This document shows positions 33,965 through 43,778 of a DNA stretch of 45,203 nucleotides, one piece after another; position 1 is the first letter of the stretch; every line of letters begins with the position of its first letter. The notes beneath the pieces are model-generated. The model did not search any database and was not told the DNA's origin. It was given only the letters and a program-made list of their open reading frames with translations. The position numbers were made by a program, and so were the translations under genes. Source of the stretch: Thermoplasmata archaeon M9B2D (GTDB taxonomy: Archaea > Thermoplasmatota > E2 > DHVEG-1); the NCBI GenBank assembly GCA_002900555.1, contig MUGD01000003.1:1-45203 (forward strand), read 5' to 3'.

Positions 33965-35365
33965 ATGAAAAATGACCCTGATATTGTAAAAACTCTACGT
34001 GAAGAGGAACGTGTAGGAAAACTTCAAAACTTTTCATCATGCGTTAGTAACAAGACTGAGATTGTAACAACCTTAGTTGAACCACACGAGGTATCGTCTC
34101 CACCAAGCACCCAACACTCTCGATATGAGCCAAAAAGAACGATCATCGATTTGGTGAGTCCCCAGAAAAAATTCGAAACAATTTTTGAAAATTTTTCCGT
34201 TGCCATAACGTTAGCGGATAATGAAGAACGCATTGTTTCGTGGAACAAATACACAGAAGAACTTTTAAACATGCAAGAAGCCGACTTGTTTAAAAAACCT
34301 GTACGAAGCTTGTACCCCCCGGAGGAATGGCAAAAAATACGCAGAGAAAATGTTCGTCAAAAAGGAATCCGATATCGAATGGAGACCAAGATGATACGAA
34401 AAAACAATGAACCATTTGATGTTGATCTCTCCATTTGTATTTTAAAAGGATGGAAAGGAGAAATCGTAGGGTCGGTTGCGATTATAACAGACATCACTGA
34501 ATTAAAAAAAGTCGAAAAAGAATTAAAAGAATCTGAAAAAAAATACAGAACGATTTTTGATAACTCTGCTGTCGCTATCACAATGACTGACGAGAAAGAA
34601 CGAATTATTTCATGGAACAAATACGCAGAGACATTGCTTGAGATGAATAAGCATGATTTATATTTAAGACCAGTTCAGCAGTTATATCCAATCTCCGAAT
34701 GGGAAAAAATCAGATCCCAAAACATTCGTCAGAAGGGAATGCAACATCACCTTGAAACAAAAATACAAAAAAAGGACAAGGGGGAAATAGACGTCGATAT
34801 CTCTTTAAGTGTGTTAAGGAACCATGAGGATAGAGTCGTTGGTTCCATCGGTGTCATCAAGGATATCAGTGATCAAAAAAGAATAGAAAAAAACCTACAA
34901 GAATCCGAGAAGAAGTTTAAATTGCTGTATGAGAAAGCACCCGTCCCCTACCATACGTTAAACCCGAAAGGTCTTATCACTGATGTCAATGAGAAATGGT
35001 GCCAGACCTTTGGATACACAAAGGAACATGTCCTTGGAAAATCAATCTTTGATTTCATTTCCGAAAACGAACGAACCAAAGCCAAACACTCATTCTTACA
35101 GAAGATATCCCAGGGTAAATCCTATACAGATGGTCATGAACGTGAGTATCGAACAAAAACCGGTGAGAAACGACTGGTTATCACCCATGACTTCTTCTTG
35201 TTTGATGAAAACGGCAAGGTGATTTCAGTCTACACTACGATGGAAGATGTCACCGAGAAGAACGAACATGTGAAAACAAAAAAAAAGAAGCACACAGGTC
35301 CTGTAAAAAGACATCACAGTACATCCAAACAAGTAAAAAAGAAAAATAGAAGAAAAAAATCATAA
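33965..35365 (+). CDS. Triple-PAS sensor protein with basic tail, no kinase
   Basis: The 466-residue soluble protein has a polar N-terminus (1-65), three PAS domains (about 69-185, 190-308 and 312-433) joined by coiled-coil-like linkers of the type KKVEKELKESEKKY, and a Lys/Arg-rich tail (about 434-466). PAS1 and PAS2 are close repeats of each other (IVSWNKYTEELLNM versus IISWNKYAETLLEM). No histidine kinase, cyclase or response-regulator part is present, so output must come from a partner or from the basic tail, which might bind nucleic acid. GGAGAT precedes the ATG. Confidence 0.8.
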   Translation: MKNDPDIVKTLREEERVGKLQNFSSCVSNKTEIVTTLVEPHEVSSPPSTQHSRYEPKRTIIDLVSPQKKFETIFENFSVAITLADNEERIVSWNKYTEELLNMQEADLFKKPVRSLYPPEEWQKIRRENVRQKGIRYRMETKMIRKNNEPFDVDLSICILKGWKGEIVGSVAIITDITELKKVEKELKESEKKYRTIFDNSAVAITMTDEKERIISWNKYAETLLEMNKHDLYLRPVQQLYPISEWEKIRSQNIRQKGMQHHLETKIQKKDKGEIDVDISLSVLRNHEDRVVGSIGVIKDISDQKRIEKNLQESEKKFKLLYEKAPVPYHTLNPKGLITDVNEKWCQTFGYTKEHVLGKSIFDFISENERTKAKHSFLQKISQGKSYTDGHEREYRTKTGEKRLVITHDFFLFDENGKVISVYTTMEDVTEKNEHVKTKKKKHTGPVKRHHSTSKQVKKKNRRKKS

Positions 35366-35448
35366 ATTATACGCGTCTCTAAGCACCTGAGAGATACGAA
35401 GTAGGATTATAAATAAAAGGTTCTCTATCCAACAAGTGATATGTCCAA

Positions 35449-36426
35449 TTATTTCTTTGGATGGGTAGAAAAAAAATCCCATATCACCGCATTTGCATTT
35501 ATGTCACGGGATGTTCTGCCGACGAGTACTTTAGGAAGGTATTGATATCCATCTGGCCAGGTATGCCCTCCGTTATAGATTGTATAGAGAATCACTTCAG
35601 TATTGTTTGTTCCGTTGCCATAAATATCCCTCTGGACCCACGTACGGTCGGTAGGATCTCTATCAGGAAGTACTGTGCTATGTGGTGTGATAGAGCAGTT
35701 ATTATGAGTAACCCAATAGAGAACAGAGTCTGGTACCGAGATGACGGTTCCACGTGGGTTTCTTGGAGTACCAACCAGTCCCCCGTCCCATGGTACGAGG
35801 GGATCGTGTGTTCCACTGATGATACAGACGGAGACCGGTGCATTAGATATGTTGTATGCTAATACGTCTGTTGGTATTGCACCGGCGACTGGGGCGATTG
35901 CTGCGATTTTATCAGGAAGTTCACATGCAAGACGATATGACATCATCGCCCCATTTGAGATGCCTGTCACAAAAATACGATGGATATCAATGTTGAGTTC
36001 ATCTGTGAGATTCTCTATAAGAGCATTAAAAAAACCAACGTCATCGATGTTTTCTTGATGCGCGGGATCTGAAACATTTTTCCTGCCATCGTTCCAATTT
36101 TTCTCAAAGCCATCAGGATATACGACGATACAATAATGTTGATCTGCCAACAAGTTAAATCCCCCAAGTGTCAGTGTTCTTTCCATTCCCTCACCTGTAC
36201 CACCCCCGCCATGAAGGACAAACAAAAGTGCTGGTGAGCTATTTTCAGGTAATGATGACGGTATATGAATACGATATGAACGTTCAAGGCCATCGAAGAG
36301 TAAAGTCCTTGGATATGTATGAGGATCCTCCGGGATTTTATAGGTACATCCTGCTAGCAAGACAATGGTGAAGAGACTACATCCAATCATCAGAATTCGA
36401 ATATTTTTTCTCCGGCTCTTTCTCAT
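35449..36426 (-). CDS. Exported esterase lipoprotein (PHB depolymerase/LpqC-like)
   Basis: The 325-residue alpha/beta hydrolase has a lipoprotein signal (LLAGC, Cys near 27), the oxyanion loop LHGGGGTG, the nucleophile elbow GISNGAM and the C-terminal GGHTWPDG histidine. This is the CE1/PHB-depolymerase-like layout seen in feruloyl and acetylxylan esterases. It should sit on the outer face of the membrane and hydrolyse an ester in a polymer or peptide substrate. It stands as a single gene. Confidence 0.85.
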   Translation of the reverse strand: MRKSRRKNIRILMIGCSLFTIVLLAGCTYKIPEDPHTYPRTLLFDGLERSYRIHIPSSLPENSSPALLFVLHGGGGTGEGMERTLTLGGFNLLADQHYCIVVYPDGFEKNWNDGRKNVSDPAHQENIDDVGFFNALIENLTDELNIDIHRIFVTGISNGAMMSYRLACELPDKIAAIAPVAGAIPTDVLAYNISNAPVSVCIISGTHDPLVPWDGGLVGTPRNPRGTVISVPDSVLYWVTHNNCSITPHSTVLPDRDPTDRTWVQRDIYGNGTNNTEVILYTIYNGGHTWPDGYQYLPKVLVGRTSRDINANAVIWDFFSTHPKK

Positions 36427-36695
36427 GATGTCTCTCTTCTGTTTTTTCTATAATTACTATATTAATTATAGAATCACTATTTATTTTTTACCACTTTTTT
36501 TCTACTGATTCAGCAAGAAAGCGTCATTTCAGCTTCGATGAATTTTTGTGTTATATGCATTTTCCCTAGATTATACTGACTCTTTTGTCGTTAAAAAATT
36601 CGCATTTCTTGTTAATATGAAATAGAATCGTTATAAATTATCTATAAGAAACCTATAAATATTCAGATTAAGTTTACTTGTCAAGGGGAAAAACT

Positions 36696-38375
36696 ATGAA
36701 ACTAAAACTCATTTCTTTTTGTATAGTGATAATCACTTGTACAAGCGCTATGTCGCTTTGTGCAAAACATTACGAGGGAGATCAAACCAAAAGAATCATA
36801 TCAATGTCTGATACAGGATTTCTGGAGGTATTAAGCAATGACCTCTTACGGTACATTGAATTTAAAGATCCATCCATATCTCCTTTATTTGGCCCAGAAC
36901 CAGGATATTATGACACCAGTGAATATTTCATTGGATCAGTAGCAGTTGGTGTTATTTTCCTAGAAAGTAATGGGTCGATTGATCCCAGTACAGAAAATTG
37001 GAGTACAACTGAAATAAACAATGTTCAGAGTCAGATTAATCAAGCGATGTCCTGGTGGAAAAACCAAAACCAATATGCTGGCATCAGTTATATCCTTGAT
37101 GTTCACACAGCGGTTCCTACAAGTTACGAACCTATCATTCATCCCTCAGCAATGACCAATCCAACGTACGAGAAGCTCTGGGTCAGTGAAGCCATGGCAT
37201 ATCTTGGATATGGGTCAGGAGATTGGATGAAACGAACGAGGGATTATGTCAACGCGATGCGAGCAGCAAAAGGAACAGACTGGGCGTTTACAGTTTTTGT
37301 CGTTGACAGCAGTACCGACGTTGACGGGTGCTTCTCTGATGGGTACTTTGCGTACGCGTATTTGGGCGGTCCGTACATCGTGATGACGTACGATAACGAT
37401 GGATGGGGGATTTCAGCGATGAACCAAGTGATGGCCCATGAGACCGGTCATATGTTCTGGGCGACCGATGAATATGATGGCTTGACTGAATTTAGCGGAT
37501 ACCTCAATGCCCCTGACATTGAGGGTTCTGGTTGTCTGATGGATACTAACGCTCTGATACTTTCCCCAGGGACAAAACTCCAAGTGGGATGGCGAGATAC
37601 CGATAGTGATACAATTTTAGATATTATCGATACAAATCCAGAGACGGTACTAAATCCATATCCACAAAACCCGACACCTAATCAGATTCTGACATACACA
37701 GGGTCCGCTGCCGAAGTGCCTTACCCAAACAACAACCCTCAGCCGAGCAATGCTGGAAACGATGTCACGATTAATCATATCCTCTTTGTCTTCTATCGAA
37801 TTGATAATGGCACATGGAATACTGCAACACCTAGTGACGGTCTGTATGATTCAGCGGTTGAGAATTATACATTTACCACACCGCCTCTAACACACGGGTC
37901 TCACCTCATAGAAGCGTTTGCAATCAACAATGTCTGGAACACAGATGTAACCCCGGCGTTTGAAACTATTATTATTGATACTCCTCCAACCACACCGACG
38001 ATTTTGGGACCAACAAATGGAAAAATAAATCAACAGTACATGTACAATTGTTCAGCGAACGATATGGATGGTGACCCGATCTTTTACTGGATCGATTGGG
38101 GTGATGGTACAAACACCGGATGGCTTGGACCACTGCCACCGGGGGCTATGATGCAAGCAAACCACGCCTGGTCCACAAAAGGTACGTATACCGTTAAAGT
38201 AAAGGGGAAAGACGTCTTTGGCATGGAAAGTGGTTGGGCATCGCTGAGTGTGACGATGCCAAAGGAAATCGCATTTGAGGGTTACTTTTTGAAATATTTT
38301 CTTTGGTCACACCCGCTCGTCTCACATGTCCTTTCTTTTATTTCTGGTAGATTATTACCATCCTTTTACAAATAA
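36696..38375 (+). CDS. Secreted M64-like metalloprotease with PKD domain
   Basis: From ATG 36696 (AAGGGG upstream) the protein is 559 residues: a signal peptide (about 1-23), a catalytic region with H248-E249-xx-H252 followed by D258-E259-Y260 (HETGHMFWATDEY), a pattern typical of M64-like zinc peptidases, then an Ig-like segment (about 330-430) and a PKD domain (about 435-525, containing FYWIDWGDGTNTGW). The last 25 residues are hydrophobic and aromatic. An in-frame TTG at 36678 is rejected because it precedes the ribosome site. Together with the papain-like protease it suggests feeding on extracellular protein. Confidence 0.78.
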   Translation: MKLKLISFCIVIITCTSAMSLCAKHYEGDQTKRIISMSDTGFLEVLSNDLLRYIEFKDPSISPLFGPEPGYYDTSEYFIGSVAVGVIFLESNGSIDPSTENWSTTEINNVQSQINQAMSWWKNQNQYAGISYILDVHTAVPTSYEPIIHPSAMTNPTYEKLWVSEAMAYLGYGSGDWMKRTRDYVNAMRAAKGTDWAFTVFVVDSSTDVDGCFSDGYFAYAYLGGPYIVMTYDNDGWGISAMNQVMAHETGHMFWATDEYDGLTEFSGYLNAPDIEGSGCLMDTNALILSPGTKLQVGWRDTDSDTILDIIDTNPETVLNPYPQNPTPNQILTYTGSAAEVPYPNNNPQPSNAGNDVTINHILFVFYRIDNGTWNTATPSDGLYDSAVENYTFTTPPLTHGSHLIEAFAINNVWNTDVTPAFETIIIDTPPTTPTILGPTNGKINQQYMYNCSANDMDGDPIFYWIDWGDGTNTGWLGPLPPGAMMQANHAWSTKGTYTVKVKGKDVFGMESGWASLSVTMPKEIAFEGYFLKYFLWSHPLVSHVLSFISGRLLPSFYK

Positions 38376-38485
38376 AGATGATTTCATAAAAGCAATTGTT
38401 GTGTACTTGTAAAATTTCATAAATAGGTTTAATAAGGAATGTTATATAGAAAAATCTACAGTGTACACATCAAGGTGAAGTAAAG

Positions 38486-40462
38486 ATGGTAGGTCATAGG
38501 ATGGTTTCCGAAAAAAAAACTAGTTTGGAAGATGCAGTTGTTATCGCTAAAAAGGGGACCCATTGTGGGATGTGTCGAATCGATTTTCTTGGAACTGGTC
38601 TTTGTCCGTCTGGGAGAAAACATGGATATTTGGCATACTGGCCGCAAGGCCGTATGGAGCTTGTAAAACATTTACACGAAGGAAGAATTAAACCGACAGA
38701 GAAACTTTTTGAGATAGCGAATTCGTGCTCTCTTTGCGGCATTTGTGACAAGCAATGTAATTTTGCGACACAATTACGACCTGAGAAGGTTGCACTGGCG
38801 TTAAAAGACTATGTCGCTACTCTTGATAAAAACGAGATTCAGAACACCCCTGAAGATGATATCGTCAAGGGGCTTCGTGCAATTGTTGGGAATGAATGGG
38901 CGACCAATGATCCAGTGATTATCTCTTCATACATCAGATCAATCATATCCCCTGACGCTCCCTTGGATTTTTATATCGTCATGCCAGAGAACACGGAGCA
39001 GGTATCAAAAATCATAAAATTCGCAAATACACATAACATCCCTTTTCTACCACGAAGCGGTGGCACTGCTTTATCAGTGGCGACACCAACCGTTCTTTCA
39101 AATGCAACCAATCTAGAACGTGGCATTGTCATTGACCTCTTGCGATTAAAAAAACTTCAGATTCATCTTGATAGTTCCACCGCAACGGTTGGTGCTGGGG
39201 TTACCTCTTTTGAACTCCAGAAGGAGGCATATGCACATAAATTAAGAGCCAATGTCGCAGAGGCAGGGGCTCATGTCTGTGCGAACATAGCGACGACAGG
39301 GATTGTCACAACCTGGGGGAATACCTATGGCTGTTTTGCTGATAATTTCATTGACCTCGAACTTGTCGATACCGAGGGAACCATCCGGCATCATCATGAA
39401 TTGGAAATATCAAATCCCTATGCGACGGACAACGGATTTGCGAATATCTCGCTTAGTCCTCCCTATATCATTACGGAAGTCACCGTGAAGCTTTTCCCTA
39501 TTTTCGATGACGAAGAGGTTGTCTTTGTCCCCTTTGATAATGTCAAGGACGCTTTGGAGATGGTCTTGGAGCTCGGGAGACGGCGGGTCGGGTTATCACT
39601 TGCTGTTCTTTCCTATAAATATCTTGCTGAGTTCATTTGTCCTACACGACAAATCGCAACAGATTTTGAAGACGTGTGTAAAAACTATCTGAAGCTTCGC
39701 TACGTGCTTGACGTGGTTTGTACCAAGGATGATAAAAAAATCGTTGAGGAGATAGCTGGATATACCATTGATCAATCGATGCTTAAGACTTTAATCTTAG
39801 GTTCGCCAAAACTTGCTTCGCTTAAAGAAAGTGAATTTATGAAAATACTTTCTGAGGAAGAAGACCCGCTCCGGTCGATTTTTGCAGGCCCGATGAAGAA
39901 ACATCTAGAGCAAGGGTTGGATGCAACACCTGAGAATATCTCGAAGGTATATGACTCTGATTTACAGGGTTTCTTCAAAAAGATCTACGAGAAGCCTGAG
40001 TTTACAAACGTTGTGTGGTTGCATGCATTCCGAATTTTACCGTCACGGCTCATGAGACAGCGCATGACCATGGGGCCTGGTGGGGCGATATGGGCTGGTG
40101 ATAAAATGCATATCCTGAGATGGATTGATATGTTTGCAGAGGTGGGTGATAAATATCATTTGGAGCATGCCCTTGGGTTTATCAGTCCCCTTGATACTGG
40201 GAAGTTCATCTACATAGAATATGACTATTTCTATGACCACAACAACCCGAATGCTGCAAGCAACATCAGTAAAACATTGCTTGAAACCACAGAAAAATCA
40301 CTGGTGATGGGAAATATATTTACACTTATCAACTACCTGTTCAAAGGCATCTATCGGAAGGAACATGTGCTCTATCCTTTACCAAAAGGACTGACACCAG
40401 AAGAGGACACGATATTTAGAGACGTGCTCCATTCACTTTTAGGAGACTATGAGCAATGGTAA
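38486..40462 (+). CDS. FAD-linked oxidase with N-terminal 4Fe-4S domain
   Basis: The 658-residue protein couples an N-terminal ferredoxin-like region, with HCGMC (C27, C30), C40 and C81-x2-C84-x2-C87-x3-C91, to a GlcD/lactate-dehydrogenase-type FAD domain (about 140-340; PRSGGTALSVATPT, GAGVTSFELQ, TWGNTYGCFADNF) and a C-terminal cap with a HAFRILPSRLMRQRM segment. Related fusions oxidise 2-hydroxy acids and usually carry the Fe-S part at the C-terminus. GGTGA lies upstream of ATG 38486. It is translationally coupled to an SCP2 protein. The substrate is unknown. Confidence 0.78.
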   Translation: MVGHRMVSEKKTSLEDAVVIAKKGTHCGMCRIDFLGTGLCPSGRKHGYLAYWPQGRMELVKHLHEGRIKPTEKLFEIANSCSLCGICDKQCNFATQLRPEKVALALKDYVATLDKNEIQNTPEDDIVKGLRAIVGNEWATNDPVIISSYIRSIISPDAPLDFYIVMPENTEQVSKIIKFANTHNIPFLPRSGGTALSVATPTVLSNATNLERGIVIDLLRLKKLQIHLDSSTATVGAGVTSFELQKEAYAHKLRANVAEAGAHVCANIATTGIVTTWGNTYGCFADNFIDLELVDTEGTIRHHHELEISNPYATDNGFANISLSPPYIITEVTVKLFPIFDDEEVVFVPFDNVKDALEMVLELGRRRVGLSLAVLSYKYLAEFICPTRQIATDFEDVCKNYLKLRYVLDVVCTKDDKKIVEEIAGYTIDQSMLKTLILGSPKLASLKESEFMKILSEEEDPLRSIFAGPMKKHLEQGLDATPENISKVYDSDLQGFFKKIYEKPEFTNVVWLHAFRILPSRLMRQRMTMGPGGAIWAGDKMHILRWIDMFAEVGDKYHLEHALGFISPLDTGKFIYIEYDYFYDHNNPNAASNISKTLLETTEKSLVMGNIFTLINYLFKGIYRKEHVLYPLPKGLTPEEDTIFRDVLHSLLGDYEQW

Positions 40463-40869
40463 AATTCTTGTCAGATGAATGGATTGAATATGGGAAAAAA
40501 TATATTCATGACAACCTTGATCCGGTAAAAGACCTTGGGAGCTTGACGACATCATTACTTGGAGTAATTGAGCATGTCCCTCCAAAGGATTCCATCATGA
40601 GTTTCTACTTGGAACTCAAAGACGGACACTTGCATGATTTTATTCTTCACGTCGGTGATACAATCAAGGATAAGCAAGCTGTGTTCGTTATAACCGGCAA
40701 TTACGGGGCGTATCGGGATATTTTCGAAGGGAAGATTGGGACCGCTATGGCCCTCCTTAAAAATCGGATTAGGTTGAAAGGGAGTAAAATCGAGGCATTG
40801 AAAATAATAAAACAGTTAGATGATCTTATTGAGGCATTAAGCAACATCACTGATGAATTTGAGGAATAA
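40456..40869 (+). CDS. SCP2 sterol-carrier-domain protein
   Basis: The 137-residue protein matches the SCP2 fold: VFVITGNYGAYRDIFEGKIGTAMALLKNRIRLKGSK is the usual core (long loop, then the helix and LKGS strand). Such proteins carry lipids or CoA thioesters in a hydrophobic tunnel. The start overlaps the end of the FAD oxidase by seven bases, so the two products are probably made in equal amounts. It may present a lipid substrate to the oxidase; that is inference. Confidence 0.75.
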   Translation: MVKFLSDEWIEYGKKYIHDNLDPVKDLGSLTTSLLGVIEHVPPKDSIMSFYLELKDGHLHDFILHVGDTIKDKQAVFVITGNYGAYRDIFEGKIGTAMALLKNRIRLKGSKIEALKIIKQLDDLIEALSNITDEFEE

Positions 40870-40944
40870 CGCGTAATAATAAACAACAATTTTTTCCTTG
40901 ATATTTCATAGTAGGATACAAAAAAACGGGAAAAATCGTATGCG

Positions 40945-41004
40945 TGAGCTTGTCTCAGAGGTTACAGTTTCCTCAAACATTAATATTAAATACAAGGGGA
41001 AGGG
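40945..41004 (+). repeat. Structured repeat, copy A
   Basis: The order is a short hairpin (TGAG at 40945-40948 with CTCA at 40954-40957), GTTACAGTTTCCTC at 40961-40974, 13 variable bases, AAATACAAG at 40988-40996, then GGGAAGGG. TTCCTC can pair with the following GGGGAA. Copy B at 44663-44730 has the same order and spacing with different but still pairing stems. It lies just upstream of the methyltransferase promoter. Confidence 0.6.
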
Positions 41005-41019
41005 ATTTGATCATGATAA

Positions 41020-41027
41020 TATAAATA
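41020..41027 (+). promoter_or_regulatory. Box A promoter for the methyltransferase gene
   Basis: TATAAATA is centred about 31 nt before ATG 41055, which suggests leaderless transcription. It lies downstream of repeat copy A, so the repeat is probably not part of this mRNA. Confidence 0.5.
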
Positions 41028-41054
41028 AGTGATAGTCAATTATGAAAATACAAT

Positions 41055-41684
41055 ATGTCACAATTTGCAAAACCCACAGGTTTTTATGGAAAAATACTAG
41101 CAAAAGGTATGGCACGTGGTCACAAAGATTTTTATAAAAATGCTGCGAAGGCAATTAACCCAACAAATGATGATATATATCTTGAAATCGGATTTGGCTC
41201 AGGAATTTTTATAAAAAAATATATGTCTCATGTTAAAAAAATAGCAGGTATAGATCACTCAGAAGATATGGTCAAATTAGCATCAACTATTAATAGAACG
41301 CTTATAGAATCTGGAAAAGCCGAATTTAAACAAGGCTTTGCCTCATCATTACCATGGGATGATAATGAATTTACTGTTGTCGCAACAATAGAGACGTTTT
41401 TTTTCTTCACTGAGATAGAAAAAACACTTAATGAAATATTTAGAGTATTAAAACCTGGTGGAAGATTGATTATAGAAATGGCATATAATAAGGATGATGG
41501 AGCAGATCATAAAAGACTTATTAAAAAAATGAATTTAAAGTTGTATAGTGGAGAAGAAATAAAAAATTTGTTAAATAATGCTGGATTTAGTAATATTAGA
41601 ATTCGTTATTATACGGCTTTTTGGATTCCATTAAAAGGATATATGGTGCCAAAAGGTATGGTTGTTGTAGCAATAAAAAAATAG
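41055..41684 (+). CDS. Class I SAM-dependent methyltransferase
   Basis: The 209-residue protein has a UbiE-like Rossmann fold: the SAM loop LEIGFGSG (about 44-51), acidic AGIDHSEDM, and RVLKPGGRLIIE. The acceptor is unknown. Codons are very AT-rich (many AAA, ATA, TTA) compared with genes before 40 kb, which suggests recent transfer. About 270 nt without a gene follow, AT-rich, before the ABC transporter. Confidence 0.82.
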   Translation: MSQFAKPTGFYGKILAKGMARGHKDFYKNAAKAINPTNDDIYLEIGFGSGIFIKKYMSHVKKIAGIDHSEDMVKLASTINRTLIESGKAEFKQGFASSLPWDDNEFTVVATIETFFFFTEIEKTLNEIFRVLKPGGRLIIEMAYNKDDGADHKRLIKKMNLKLYSGEEIKNLLNNAGFSNIRIRYYTAFWIPLKGYMVPKGMVVVAIKK

Positions 41685-41955
41685 GTTATTTCCTTTTTAA
41701 AATAGTAATAAAGGATGTACGGAAAAAGATTTTAACTTCGGATTTCAAATCTATTTTATGCCTTATTTTCTCATAACAAGTTTTTCATAATAACTAGCAT
41801 TTTAGTGATTTCCAGAACTTCTTCATCAGCATTTTTTTATACCAAAGATTTTTTAGATTCGATAATATACATTTTTTTAAAAAGAGATGTGGTTTATTTT
41901 ACATATTTATTTGTATACTTAACTTAAATCGGTGCAAAAATGGAGACCTAGATAT

Positions 41956-42972
41956 ATGACAAATATCATCGTCGCATGCCCGAAATGCAAGCATCAGATT
42001 AGTATCCAGGGTAACCCCGGAGAAAAAATTGAACTCATCTGCCCCAACTGTCAAATCCATGGTTTGTTTAGATTCCCTGTAGAATCATTAGTTCCACTTA
42101 CAGAAGACGCAATAGTCGTAAAAAATCTAACGAAGTATTACGGAAAAGTGAAAGGGATCGAAGACTTAACTTTTTCAGTAAAAAAAGGAGAAATCTTTGG
42201 TTTTTTAGGACCTAATGGTGCTGGTAAAACCACAACCATTCGAACCCTTCTTGGTTACCTACATCCCACGAACGGTGAAGCGTATATATTAGGGAAAAAT
42301 ATAACAAATAATATCGTTAGCATCAAACGTGATGTAGGTTATATACCTGGTGATTTAAATCTCTATGGTCATTTAACAGGTAGACAGTTCCTAGATTATT
42401 TTGATTCATTACGTAATAAACAATTACCTCTGCTCACTGAGCTTTTACAGATATTTGATGTTCCTTTAGACAGAAAAATCAAAGGATATTCCAGGGGTAT
42501 GAAACAAAAACTCGGCATTATTCAGGCGTTTATGGATGATCCTGATATTGTTATTATGGATGAACCTACCTCCGGTCTTGATCCATTATTACAGCAAAAG
42601 TTTTACGATTTCTTACGTCATCAAAAGAAGAAAGGAAGAACAATCTTTTTTTCCTCCCATGTGTTAAGCGAGGTTGATAAGATCTGTGACCGCATAGGCA
42701 TAATACGCAATGGCAAACTCGTTGCATTAGAAGATGTCGAAACACTAAAAGATAAGATGGGGAAGTTTATTAGAGTGAAAATCAAAGAAAAACCTAAGAC
42801 GTTCACTGGTCCGAAGAATATGAAAATAACGGATGACTGGATTGAGTTTGTCATAAAAGGTGATATTGATTATTGGATAAAACAGCTCTCACACTATACT
42901 ATTCTTGACCTTGAGATACATGAGTTCAGTTTGGAAGATATTTTCATCCATTATTATGAGGGACAAACATGA
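41956..42972 (+). CDS. ABC transporter ATPase with N-terminal zinc ribbon
   Basis: The 338-residue protein joins a zinc ribbon (C8-x2-C11 and C29-x2-C32) to a CcmA-type ABC ATPase: Walker A GPNGAGKTT (85-93), signature YSRGMKQK near 173 in place of LSGGQ, and Walker B IVIMDEPTSGLDP. A C-terminal domain (about 270-338) is typical of ABC-2 exporters. ATG 41956 has GGAG ten bases upstream and is preferred to the in-frame GTG at 41932. It overlaps the permease gene by ATGA. Substrate unknown; lipid, peptide or drug export is usual for the type. Confidence 0.87.
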   Translation: MTNIIVACPKCKHQISIQGNPGEKIELICPNCQIHGLFRFPVESLVPLTEDAIVVKNLTKYYGKVKGIEDLTFSVKKGEIFGFLGPNGAGKTTTIRTLLGYLHPTNGEAYILGKNITNNIVSIKRDVGYIPGDLNLYGHLTGRQFLDYFDSLRNKQLPLLTELLQIFDVPLDRKIKGYSRGMKQKLGIIQAFMDDPDIVIMDEPTSGLDPLLQQKFYDFLRHQKKKGRTIFFSSHVLSEVDKICDRIGIIRNGKLVALEDVETLKDKMGKFIRVKIKEKPKTFTGPKNMKITDDWIEFVIKGDIDYWIKQLSHYTILDLEIHEFSLEDIFIHYYEGQT

Positions 42973-43778
42973 ATACCATATTGCGGTTGAACATAGCGTT
43001 GCAAACCATGAGGGATTATTGGAAAACAACTATCATACTTGCTCTCCTTTTCGTGGCGATGGCGGCCATGTATACTGGTATGTTTCCCTCATTTGAAAAC
43101 ATGCTTATTGACATGATGGATGAGGAGTTTATCAATAGTTTTGCTTTTTTTCCCCATGCTGACCAAATGCATACCTATGTTGGTTTTTTGACACTTGAAT
43201 TGTACAATATCTTCTGGCTTGTACTTCTGGCAATCCTGTTTGGTTTTATCGCCGCTTCAAGTGTCGCAAAAGAAATCGAAGGGAAAACAATTGATCTCCT
43301 CCTGTCAAATCCAATATCTCGAAAACAAATAGTTATAGAAAAATTCGTAGGATTCATCCCTATGGTCATCATCGTTAATTTTTCTACAATGTTCGTCGTC
43401 ATGGGGATTACAGTAGCACTCAATGAAAGTCTAAACTATGCAAATCTGGTGGTAGTTCATCTCATTTCAATGTTGTATTTCCTTGCAGTTATTAGCATTG
43501 GTTTGTTACTCTCCTGTATCATTGATGACAAAATGAAATCAAGTATTTTTGTGATTGCGATTCTCGTTGGCATGTTTGTCATTAACTCTGTAAGTCTTAT
43601 GTCTCCAGACTATGAGGCTCTTGGGCTATTGTCCTTTTTGCACTATTTTGATACATTTACTGTTCTTGAATTTGGTGAGATCGATGGCGTTGGGCTGGTT
43701 GTATTTATGGGTGTTACTGTTGTGTGCTTGATTGCTGCTATGCTTTACTTTGAAAGACGTGATATCGAGGTTACCTAA
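42969..43778 (+). CDS. ABC-2 type permease
   Basis: The 269-residue membrane protein has about six hydrophobic segments and the diagnostic cytoplasmic stretch SSVAKEIEGKTIDLLLSNPISRKQIVIEKF of ABC-2 exporters (conserved EGKT...LLSNPISR core). It forms the membrane part of the exporter with the preceding ATPase and is translationally coupled to it. Confidence 0.87.
   Translation: MNTILRLNIALQTMRDYWKTTIILALLFVAMAAMYTGMFPSFENMLIDMMDEEFINSFAFFPHADQMHTYVGFLTLELYNIFWLVLLAILFGFIAASSVAKEIEGKTIDLLLSNPISRKQIVIEKFVGFIPMVIIVNFSTMFVVMGITVALNESLNYANLVVVHLISMLYFLAVISIGLLLSCIIDDKMKSSIFVIAILVGMFVINSVSLMSPDYEALGLLSFLHYFDTFTVLEFGEIDGVGLVVFMGVTVVCLIAAMLYFERRDIEVT

Noticed and set aside
40961..40996. The 36-nt repeat core as a CRISPR repeat
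   Set aside because: The length is suggestive, but only two diverged copies lie 3.7 kb apart, there is no regular spacer array and no cas gene is in the window.
40945..41004. Repeat copy A as a riboswitch of the methyltransferase
   Set aside because: The methyltransferase TATA box (41020-41027) lies downstream of the repeat, and copy B has no plus-strand gene behind it, so neither copy fits an mRNA leader.
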